From positions 6,465,537-6,529,536 of the forward strand of contig OZ024894.1 in the NCBI GenBank assembly GCA_964017195.1: a DNA stretch of 64,000 bases, given 5' to 3'. Shown here piece by piece: positions 56,843 to 64,000 of the stretch. The translations under genes were made by a program, and so were the position numbers. The notes below the pieces were generated by a model. It saw nothing but the letters and a program-made list of their open reading frames with translations, did not search any database and was not told the DNA's origin. This DNA is from Siderastrea radians. Lineage: Eukaryota > Cnidaria > Anthozoa > Scleractinia > Rhizangiidae. How positions within the stretch are numbered: the stretch's first letter is position 1; every line of letters begins with the position of its first letter.

Positions 56843-57248
56843 TTTTGCATGCATGCCCTACTCAGTTCCTGGGAGAGAACACTCCGAGTTGGTCTTGGAG
56901 CTCCTCTGAGGTACTCTGAGCTACTCTCTGCCCTACTCTGAGCTGCTACTCTCTGATCTACTCCGAGCTGATTACCGCCTTACTATGAGTTACTCTTAGT
57001 TACTCTGAACTGCTTTGAGCTGCCCTCACGCTCAAAATGCATTGCTCATTATGAGTTACTCATGCGCTATGAGTATATGGGTGAGCAACTCATCGATTAA
57101 CTGGGTTACTCGCGCTCAAAATGCATTGCTCATTATGAGTTTGAGTCACTCACTCAAATTGAGTTGCACTGCAAACATATATAAATAGTCGCCAAGTGCA
57201 TGGTGCTCATTTTGAGTAAAAAAGCGCCGAGTCTGCATGAGTTAGTGT
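56639..57248. promoter_or_regulatory. palindromic bidirectional promoter region
   Basis: Between the two divergent zinc-finger starts. Each side has a TATA-like catatataaat (56701-56711 on the minus strand, 57176-57186 on the plus strand) about 60 bp from its ATG. The region is packed with TGAGT/ACTCA pentamers, including 'gagtgactcaaactcataat', resembling half sites for bZIP (AP-1-type) factors. The unique spacer 56843-57044 carries degenerate 'ctactctgagct' repeats. Confidence 0.6.
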
Positions 57249-57962
57249 ATGGCACATCTTTGCCAGTATTGTCAAAAACCGTTCAGTCGAAGCTACAATA
57301 GAGACCGTCACGAGAAGCGGGGTTGTTGGAAACGTTTAGAACAACAACAAGGGGAAAGTACAACCATGGCTACTGTCTCCCCAGAGGACGTGGTGTCTGA
57401 AGTTGGGTCAGACGAAGGAAGCATAAACGAGGATTCAGAGGATAAAGAAAATGACGATGAAGACATGGAAATCGATTCCGAGGACGAAGACGACAGTGAG
57501 GTGGAATATGACATCGTTGATCCATGGGAAGATCTCCGTGCCAAAGTTAAAGAGTCCCTTAGTTCACGCTTCGGAAAGCAAGTGGAGTGGCTAGTGGAAA
57601 AGGGGGCATCTGAAGCCGTTGCTCAAGCCAAAGCTTTCAATGCTTTATTGCCAGTTTTCAGAGCAAAGTTACGGAGGCTGTACCTGCACTATCTCAAGTG
57701 GTACCGTCGTCTTAAACGTGATCCCGTACACGAAGCAGTCATGAAAACCCTACGTCGTTTCATGCACGAAGAAGAAGATATGGATTATGAAGAGGCCGCA
57801 GACGCAGCCGTGGATAGGCGAAAATTTTTATTGAACAGAATTTTTCATCCACGGCCAGTCCCTAAGAACGAAGAAGAGGAGGAGGAGGAGGAGGAGGAGG
57901 AGAAGGAGGAGGAGGAGGAGGAGGAGGAGGAGGAAGAAGACGAAGAAGACAAAGAAAGTTGA
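57249..57962 (+). CDS. C2HC zinc-finger protein, right copy
   Basis: 237 residues, identical in organisation to 55928-56638. Differences: Trp-Tyr (KWYRRLK) where the left copy has Lys-Phe (KKFRRLK), and one more Glu in the acidic tail. TATA-like sequence at 57176-57186, polyadenylation signal AATAAA at about 58021. Both copies are intact, so both may be expressed. The near identity points to gene conversion between arms or very recent duplication. Confidence 0.8.
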   Translation: MAHLCQYCQKPFSRSYNRDRHEKRGCWKRLEQQQGESTTMATVSPEDVVSEVGSDEGSINEDSEDKENDDEDMEIDSEDEDDSEVEYDIVDPWEDLRAKVKESLSSRFGKQVEWLVEKGASEAVAQAKAFNALLPVFRAKLRRLYLHYLKWYRRLKRDPVHEAVMKTLRRFMHEEEDMDYEEAADAAVDRRKFLLNRIFHPRPVPKNEEEEEEEEEEEKEEEEEEEEEEEDEEDKES

Positions 57963-58361
57963 CCATGAGACTTTGCAGTGAACCAAGTTGACCAGATGAA
58001 ATTGTATTGTAACGAACGTGAATAAAAGTGATTGTCACGTGAGCTCTCCAAGGTTGCTTTTGCTACAATTATTGTCTTGAGAAATGCTTATGTTTGAGCT
58101 ACTCGAAGCTAATCTGAGCTGTGTGTAGCTACAGAGGCTTGGCAGAGAGAGGTATGGGATCAACAAAGACCGGAGGTGAGGCACCTCCCTTGGTCTAGTT
58201 TCCGTCCAAATAAGGGCACCCTAGGAGGAGGGTTAGAGGTGGTTGTGTATGCTGCAAGGCATTGCAAGGTATCGCGAAAAATCGCTGGAAGAAAACGCCA
58301 TAAATTTGTTCTTTAGTGACTGGTCAGTAGTCTTCCTCTGAAGCCTCAGCCCGCAAAAGCC

Positions 58362-58637
58362 TTAACGGGCAGGGGTCTTCTCTAATCGAGCTAGCCAGCA
58401 GTACTCCCCATTGGGCCAGGGCTCACGATCCCAATTTCTCCAGAGCAGCTCCAGAGAGACTAGCCTGCTGGTTTGCCGTCTTTTTTCTGACCTGGTCCTA
58501 GTCAACGGTCTTACCCTAAGGCCTGAGCCTGCAATGTCTATCAGCCAGCAGTCTTTTTCTTTTAGACTGGACCCTGCAACCTTAATGGACGTCGCCTTTT
58601 CCTGAAATATGAGCCTGCAATCCCTACCGGTCAGCAT
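58362..58637 (-). other. open frame conserved in both palindrome arms
   Basis: 91 codons here and 87 at 55265-55528, starting MLTGRDC and ending WLARLEKTPAR, with one four-to-five-codon in-frame insertion between arms. No domain is recognised. With arms this similar, conservation of the frame is weak evidence for coding. Confidence 0.25.
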
Positions 58638-58725
58638 AGGGTCATTCCCGCCACATGGGAGCTGGTCAAAATTTAAAAAAGCTTAATAACATACATTCCC
58701 AACAGGTCAGCAGAGGCACGTGATC

Positions 58726-58762
<37 letters not shown>

Positions 58763-59627
58763 GAGTTCCAAGTGAAATCGTTTTCCTTTGTACTCGCCCT
58801 CGCAAAAGATCCTGGGTAAAGACAAGAGGGGTAGGGGGCTACCCCTTCATTTATTGCCACGTGACAGGCCTCGCCCCCATGAAAGTTATGACGTGACAGA
58901 CATCACGTGAGTCACCCACTTCATGAAGATTGGTTGCGTGACACCTGTCAGCTCCACCAAGATACCTGGTTGACCTGTAATGAAGGAGGGGTACCCCCAC
59001 CCCCTATTTTCTCCTCTATTTTTCCCAGCACCCATTGCATGCGTATTCCAAATGGGTGCCCCCTCTTCTAACCATCCAAATATGGTCCGTGCTTTCCAAG
59101 GAGCGTGGCAGTACTTTTCCACTTTTTTTTACACTGTTGCTATGGTGACTGGTGTCGTGGGGTACCCCCTTCCTCTAACCACCCAACAGTGACACTAAAA
59201 AACAACAAATATAAGAACGTTTGAAACGCACCAATACAACGTGGCAAAACAGAGAGAGAGAGAGTTTGTTGTTGAAAAAATAACCAGTGTTTAATTCAAA
59301 TTTTCACAAAATTTGTTTACAAAAAATTGTCATTACTTCTTGACTCACAGGTCTTGTCTGACAATCAAAATAACAAGTTTTCATTCAACATGATGACTGT
59401 GCCTCCTGCTCTCGTTTGATGTTGTTGTAGCACTGGGCGTTCGCCTGCTATGGACCTTTAATACTTGTGGCCTCCCTTAGGAGGCGTTTTCTTCTTCAGC
59501 ACGTCGAATCGCTGTTTTTCTGATTGGTTGTTTCACTTGATCATTTTGTCCATAAATTCGGTGTTTTCTTAACTTGTTTCTTCATTCTCAAAAAAGACGA
59601 AGAAGAGAGAGAGAGAACTCAGGTAAA

Positions 59628-60308
59628 ATGCCTCCAAACATGATGACTAATGAAGAAGAAATGCAATTGACTATTGGTCATGGACATGTATTGTATACGG
59701 GGGGTGCAGACGGAACAGACACCCTAGCAGAGGAAATGGCCAGGGAATATGGAATGCAAATTGAAGTGATTGTTCCGCCAAATCATCCCCGTGCAAAGTT
59801 CACTTCACCTGCTTCTGTCGAAGTGTTGATACAAGCCGATCCTGCCATAGGTGCTGCTGCTCACAAGTTGTGTAAACGTGTTCCAACTCACTTTTACACT
59901 CTCTCCCTCTTGCAGCGCAATTACCACATTGCCAGAAAAGCCCATACCGTCTTTGCCTTTGGAAAACTGTGTGCAGACAAAAAAAGAGTGGAAGGAGGAA
60001 CTGGGTGGACTGTGCAATTAGCCATAGATCAGGGTAAAGAAGTCTTCCTGTTTGACACCAACACCAATCAGTGGTATCGGTCAGAAAATACCTACAACAT
60101 CGAAAACTCCTGTCTCAAAAAAGTGACATCATTTAAACCCTGGGGCACTCTTCGACTACCCACCCTTCATCAGAGCAGTGCTGTGGTTGGTTCGCGAGAC
60201 ATTACTCCTGCAACAAGGGCAGCAATCAAGAACTTGTTCCAGAGAACATTCTGTCTACCCGAAAACATTGAGCAAGTAAGACTAGAGCTGGAAGGACTTC
60301 ATTTGTAA
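59628..60308 (+). CDS. SLOG-like (DUF2493/DprA-LOG type) nucleotide-binding protein
   Basis: 226 residues from ATG 59628, chosen over the upstream in-frame ATG 59574 because the latter adds only a low-complexity RRRRERE leader. The glycine-rich loop TGGADGTDTLAEEMAREYG (24-42) followed by a predicted strand EVIVP is the SLOG Rossmann signature. The second half has FAFGKL.., GGTGWTVQLAIDQGKEVFLFD, the matching second phosphate-loop region. SLOG proteins bind nucleotides or nucleotide-derived ligands or DNA (DprA, LOG, YspA-like). In a viral-type element it may modify, hydrolyse or sense a nucleotide; this is inference. It is followed after 3 bp by the next gene. Confidence 0.7.
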   Translation: MPPNMMTNEEEMQLTIGHGHVLYTGGADGTDTLAEEMAREYGMQIEVIVPPNHPRAKFTSPASVEVLIQADPAIGAAAHKLCKRVPTHFYTLSLLQRNYHIARKAHTVFAFGKLCADKKRVEGGTGWTVQLAIDQGKEVFLFDTNTNQWYRSENTYNIENSCLKKVTSFKPWGTLRLPTLHQSSAVVGSRDITPATRAAIKNLFQRTFCLPENIEQVRLELEGLHL

Positions 60309-60311
60309 AAC

Positions 60312-60566
60312 ATGAAGCGTGTTCGTTTTTCAAACCAAGTCAAAACTTACACTCCTGTCATGAGCAATAACACTTTTTATTTACTCCGATTTGAACCTCT
60401 TGTTTCGGAGGAAGACATAACTGTGAGATCTTCTCCTTTTCAATCAAAACGAAAACGACTGAAAAAATACATGCATTTAATTCATAGTCGACGAAAAGAA
60501 AAATTCAGTGACAAAAAACGTGTGCGTTTACGACAATTGTTAGATAAAGCTAATAAACATTTGTAA
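60312..60566 (+). CDS. small basic protein with N-terminal RVRF motif
   Basis: 84 residues, strongly Lys/Arg-rich. The N-terminus has R3-V4-R5-F6, fitting the RVxF docking motif for protein phosphatase 1, followed by SNQVKTYTPV. The C-terminal half (KRKRLKKYMHLIHSRRKEK, then KKRVRLRQLL) is a bipartite-like nuclear localisation or nucleic-acid-binding segment. Starts 3 bp after the stop of the SLOG-like gene, so both probably share a transcript, with a TAAATAATAAA signal at 60582-60592. Function is not established; a DNA-condensing core protein is the main alternative. Confidence 0.6.
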   Translation: MKRVRFSNQVKTYTPVMSNNTFYLLRFEPLVSEEDITVRSSPFQSKRKRLKKYMHLIHSRRKEKFSDKKRVRLRQLLDKANKHL

Positions 60567-60616
60567 TTGTTCTACTTGGGTTAAATAATAAACATGAAAA
60601 CGTCACGCTATATGTC

Positions 60617-61165
60617 TTATTGATTGTCTTTCCATATTCCCTCATAATAATGACAAACCTTACGCCAATGTCTCGATGTTTCACGCAAGTCTGGAAATTT
60701 AACATCCAAACACGTTCTCATTTTTTCGAAGTCTTTCATAAACATCGGTCTTGCCCACTTTGCCAATGTTGAAAAATCATTACAATGTCGTAAAGCAAAC
60801 GGCAACACACGATGCAGTAATGTCCACGTGAGGGATTCATCCGCAGTTCCTCTCTCTGAAGCGTGACGGATGCAATTTTCTTCATCGACCCAGACAAGGG
60901 TCACCAATTCAATAAAAGCCGCCACGCGATCTCTATTCAACACACGCCACGTTTCTTCTCTTCTTTCTCTGATCCTCTCGGCCAATCGAGCCAAATGAGA
61001 TCTGTCGGGTCTTGTTATTAAACGCAATGCTTCTCGTCCAAAAATATTCTGAAAAGAATCCAAACATCGCAAAGGTCTTCGACGTGGCTTCATAATTTCA
61101 CCCTTACACGCTTCAGACATGAACCAAAATGACGCCGTTACCGACAAACAAACCAATGCAATCAT
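60617..61165 (-). CDS. TIR-borne unknown protein, right copy (NIFGRE family)
   Basis: 182 residues from the first ATG (61165), or 167 from ATG 61120, which equals the start left intact in the left copy. Same core motifs as 52529-53029. The C-terminus RKVCHYYEGIWKDNQ is probably the original one. Because the gene lies inside the terminal inverted repeat it exists in two outward-to-inward oriented copies, an arrangement that lets recombination keep both alike. Tail-to-tail with the basic-protein gene. Confidence 0.7.
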   Translation of the reverse strand: MIALVCLSVTASFWFMSEACKGEIMKPRRRPLRCLDSFQNIFGREALRLITRPDRSHLARLAERIRERREETWRVLNRDRVAAFIELVTLVWVDEENCIRHASERGTADESLTWTLLHRVLPFALRHCNDFSTLAKWARPMFMKDFEKMRTCLDVKFPDLRETSRHWRKVCHYYEGIWKDNQ

Positions 61166-61300
61166 AATTAATAATAAACCTAAGATCTCGTGACGTATTT
61201 CCCCTATGCCTCGACCTCACATCGAGACCCAACATGAAAGCGAGGTTTTTTGGAACATGAAAGCGAGGTAAATTACCCTCAACCAGCCTACAGTACTACT
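60655..61300 (-). repeat. right terminal inverted repeat
   Basis: Uninterrupted version of the terminal repeat (about 645 bp), including most of the TIR-borne gene. It serves as the empty-site reference for the two MITEs on the left. Confidence 0.8.
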
Positions 61301-61306
61301 CTTACA

Positions 61307-61907
61307 TATATTAAAGGCCGATAAATTTTACAAAACATAATAAAAAATTAGCTGGAGATATTTGGAGATAGAGGCGTTTTGCAACTTTAAACTTTGCCTC
61401 CTGAAGAGGCGAAGGGCCGCTCCGATAAGTGTACCGCACGACTTTTCATAAGTACATAAACCCTTCCAGCAAATGAATTGACTTTTATTGCATGAAGAAA
61501 CAAAAAGTAAATTCCTAGGATAAAATAAAATGAATTACAATATAGCAATTAACCGAAAAGAACAGAAGAAATGAACGAAATACAAGAGCAAACAACGAAT
61601 AAAGACGGCTTACCAAATGCTGGAGATAGGAAGGAGTTCAGGGAACCAAAAAATCACATACGTTACGAACGACCGTAGAAGTTACACTGAAGTAGATCAG
61701 AATGTGGAAAACTTAATGTGGAATGAACAGAACGAAATTTACATAGCAAATTAAAATAAAAGCATGCAAAAGCGAGAAAAAACATTAACATATGTAACAA
61801 AGAACAAAAGAAAAAACGAATAGCCACAACATCCTGGGGGGCTAGGCTGAATGTAGATAAACGTTCAGCAAATATGCGACAATCGCATTAAATCTTTAAA
61901 TAGTTCC
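61307..61907 (-). other. 3' end and putative 3' LTR of the BEL/Pao element
   Basis: After the pol stop, the minus strand has a purine/pyrimidine switch and then TGTTGTGGCTA at 61831, a plausible LTR start, and an AATAAA signal (caataaaagtc) at about 61488. The LTR end is not certain and the other LTR is outside the window. Confidence 0.45.
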
Positions 61908-64000
61908 TCAAGCTGCTTCTTCCAGCAAACATAGCTTGGAGATTGGTCTTATCAAGGTAGAGGTGGTAGTCTTGATCTCGGCCACGCGTAGTCGATCATC
62001 AGGGCCTGGAAAAGTCTTGATAACGCGACCAAGGAGCCATCGTCCCCGTGGGGAATTGTCGTCCACAACCAAGACAAGATCTCCGATCGCCAAATTGCCT
62101 TTCTCACGTACCCATTTCTGACGTTGTTGCAACGCCGGGACATACGCACGGATCCATCGCTTCCAAAAGCAGTCAGCTAGAAATTGAGCCTGTCTCCATT
62201 GCTTCCTTCGATAGACGTCTTCACGTACAAATGATCCAGGAGGCAGTGCAAGGTTTCGTCGCTGAAGTAAGAGATGACTTGGAGTAAGAGGTTCGCAGTC
62301 GCTTGGATCGTCGCTACTTGGGGTTAGAGGGCGACTGTTCAGGATGATTACAACTTCAGGTAACACAGTACGTAGAGTTTCCAGACTGACTAGCGCGTTT
62401 TGGTTTCCAAGAATCGCTCTCATTGACTTACGAACACTTCGAATAAGCCTTTCCCATGCCCCATTCATGTGACTAGCCGCGGGTGGTTGGAATTTCCACT
62501 CGGGTCTTGGGCACAAATGGTAGCTTATCTCGTCTTTAATCAGGCGTTTATTCAGCTCGTCTTGATCCCATTCTCGAATGGATTGCTGAATTTCTTTGTC
62601 TACCCCCACAAAGTTGGTTCCGTTATCACTCCAGATTTCTTTAGGACAGCCACGGTTTGAAATAAACCTGCGGAGGGCTTGGATAAAGGCGTCAGTCTCC
62701 AGAGAACTCACGTCCTCGATATGAACGGCACGGCTGGTAAAGCAGGTGAAAATACATCCGTACACCTTGTCTGAACCCCGTCCGCGCTTCACATGGAATG
62801 GCCCAAAGAAATCCACCCCAGTATAGGTAAACGGTGGCTCGTAAGGGATAAGACGTTCTTTAGGCAGCAGGTCGGCCATCAACTGCTGCATAGGAGTTTC
62901 GTTTCGCTTGCGGCAATTAATAAACTTGCGCAGTATTTGACGGACGAGTGATCTTGCTTGTAATATCCAAAACCTCTGGCGCATGGCAGAGAGTACGTGC
63001 TCACGACCAGCATGGCCCAAGGACTCGTGATAGTGAGGCACTATTATGGAGGAGATAGGATAATCTTTAGGAAGTAGCATTGGATGGACGGCATCCAATG
63101 GAATCGGGGCATGTCGAATTCTTCCTCCCACGCGAAGAATTCCTTCAACCAGCACAGGGGAGAGATTAACAAGTTTGCTGTGGCCTTTGACCTCACGTCC
63201 ACTGCTTAAGGATTCGATTTCTTCAGGGAAATACTGGCGTTGAACCAACTGGACAATCTTCTGCGTAGAATTTCGGGTCTCTTCAATGCTTATCCCTCTT
63301 AACTTGAGGGGAGCGTTCTTGTCCTTGATGTAGTCAATAAAGCGCAATAGCCATGTCATGAGTGTCTGCAAACGCGACCAAGAAGAACAACGTCTTAGGA
63401 ACAGGTCCAGCGAAGATCCATCTGAAATGAGTGCAACGTGACTTTCAAGTCGAATTTCTTCGTCGTCATCAGGAATTTTACCGATTTTCCTAACAGGCCA
63501 ATGTTCCTCGGATTGTAACAGGAACTTTGGTCCGGACAACCAGCGACAATTCGGCTTAAACGAATGTATTTCCATCCCTCGAGAGCCCTCATCAGCAGGA
63601 TTGAGAGACGTCAGCACATGTCGCCATTGCTCGGGGGCCGAAACATCATGAATCTCAGTAACTCTGTTAGCAATAAAGGGCTTGAATCGTCTCTTCTCGT
63701 TGGTGATGTATTGAAGGACTGTCAGGGAGTCTGACCAAAAGGTGACACTACGAACGGGCAGGTCCAACTCATCATGAATCAGCACGTGAAGACGCGTAGA
63801 GACCACAGCTGCCTGTAGTTCCAAACGCGGAACGGACCATTGCTTTAACGGTGTGTTGCGTGTTTCCCCCATGACGAAAGCGCAATGAACGTTTCCTTGA
63901 TCATCAACGAGTCTCAGGTAGCTAACGGCAGCGTAACCATGGTTACATGCATCGGAGAAGTAGTGAAGCTGGATGTTGGTGATACTGGCATGAAAAGGGT
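61908..64000 (-). CDS. BEL/Pao retrotransposon pol polyprotein (partial; runs off the right edge)
   Basis: Continuous open frame of about 696 codons from the window edge to the stop at 61908. Order: RNase H-like domain ([18 protein letters not shown], then [10 protein letters not shown] and [13 protein letters not shown]); an H2-type zinc-binding segment ([14 protein letters not shown], then NCRKRN, with one expected Cys replaced); an integrase core with D in TGVDFFGP (62796-62827), D in WSDNGTNF (62609-62632) and E in NGAWERL (62447-62468); and a DUF5641-like tail ([29 protein letters not shown]). The undamaged frame suggests a young copy. Gag, protease and reverse transcriptase would lie beyond 64000. 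Confidence 0.9.
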   Translation of the reverse strand, partial: PFHASITNIQLHYFSDACNHGYAAVSYLRLVDDQGNVHCAFVMGETRNTPLKQWSVPRLELQAAVVSTRLHVLIHDELDLPVRSVTFWSDSLTVLQYITNEKRRFKPFIANRVTEIHDVSAPEQWRHVLTSLNPADEGSRGMEIHSFKPNCRWLSGPKFLLQSEEHWPVRKIGKIPDDDEEIRLESHVALISDGSSLDLFLRRCSSWSRLQTLMTWLLRFIDYIKDKNAPLKLRGISIEETRNSTQKIVQLVQRQYFPEEIESLSSGREVKGHSKLVNLSPVLVEGILRVGGRIRHAPIPLDAVHPMLLPKDYPISSIIVPHYHESLGHAGREHVLSAMRQRFWILQARSLVRQILRKFINCRKRNETPMQQLMADLLPKERLIPYEPPFTYTGVDFFGPFHVKRGRGSDKVYGCIFTCFTSRAVHIEDVSSLETDAFIQALRRFISNRGCPKEIWSDNGTNFVGVDKEIQQSIREWDQDELNKRLIKDEISYHLCPRPEWKFQPPAASHMNGAWERLIRSVRKSMRAILGNQNALVSLETLRTVLPEVVIILNSRPLTPSSDDPSDCEPLTPSHLLLQRRNLALPPGSFVREDVYRRKQWRQAQFLADCFWKRWIRAYVPALQQRQKWVREKGNLAIGDLVLVVDDNSPRGRWLLGRVIKTFPGPDDRLRVAEIKTTTSTLIRPISKLCLLEEAA

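Larger units (their letters stand above)
57045..59519. repeat. right arm of the central palindrome
   Basis: Inverted partner of 54397-56842. It carries a longer TTA microsatellite at about 58723-58762, compared with 55152-55176 on the left. Confidence 0.9.
51030..61300. mobile_element. Polinton/Maverick-type element with palindromic core, degenerate
   Basis: Ends are exact: CTTACA at 51024-51029 and 61301-61306 is a 6-bp target duplication. The element begins AGTAGTACTGTAGGCTG and ends with its inverted copy. Six-bp duplications, terminal repeats of several hundred bp starting 5'-AG and a viral-type family B polymerase fragment are the hallmarks of Polintons, integrated relatives of adintoviruses. 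Genes in order: TIR gene (+), paralog (+), polymerase fragment (-), zinc finger (-), zinc finger (+), SLOG-like protein (+), basic protein (+), TIR gene (-). I see no integrase, packaging ATPase, protease or capsid gene, so it is non-autonomous for transposition and packaging. Confidence 0.85.

Noticed and set aside
61936..62287. Plus-strand open frames opposite the BEL/Pao pol gene
   Set aside because: Antisense shadows of a clear integrase and DUF5641-type coding region.

Overview
The window looks like nuclear DNA of an anthozoan cnidarian, most likely a stony coral. It is AT-rich, intron-bearing and crowded with DNA transposons, tRNA-derived SINEs and minisatellites. It carries a tandem array of single-exon class A GPCR copies, a vertebrate-style six-domain ceruloplasmin-like multicopper oxidase gene, a BEL/Pao retrotransposon and a Polinton-type element. 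The species assignment is inference from these families; no marker gene is present.

Left region (1-34000): three diverged copies of one large duplicated segment lie in the same orientation. Each holds a minus-strand GPCR copy (727-1661, frameshifted; 11244-12200, one nonsense codon; 29497-30453, intact). Each GPCR copy is followed, in order, by a tRNA-derived SINE and a minisatellite built on the palindrome TCGGCCGA (3381-4907, 18069-20345, 31669-32846). The copies were later split by transposons whose ends can be read against the empty sites in sister copies: a 4.1 kb THAP-carrying TTAA element (13059-17200), a three-level nest (20517-25078), a foldback element (4908-6255) and a LINE fragment (32847-33418).

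Middle region (34000-51000): a ceruloplasmin/hephaestin-like gene on the plus strand, ATG 36262 to stop 49499. Thirteen coding exons join with consistent splice phases into about 1080 residues with a signal peptide. The trinuclear copper ligands lie in domains 1 and 6, and complete type 1 copper sites lie in domains 2, 4 and 6. Its introns hold a tRNA-Glu-like SINE and two minisatellites (106 bp and 66 bp periods).

Right region (51030-61300): a 10,271-bp element with exact 6-bp target duplications (CTTACA) and long terminal inverted repeats beginning 5'-AG, which is the Polinton/Maverick signature. It keeps only a C-terminal stub of a family B DNA polymerase, and I see no integrase, capsid, protease or packaging ATPase. 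Its core is a nearly perfect palindrome (arms of about 2.45 kb, 202-bp spacer) carrying two divergent copies of a zinc-finger gene. It also encodes a SLOG-like nucleotide-binding protein, a small basic protein with a PP1-type RVRF motif, and a terminal-repeat-borne gene family of unknown function. This is the most novel part of the window. A BEL/Pao pol gene (61908-64000, minus strand) runs off the right edge.
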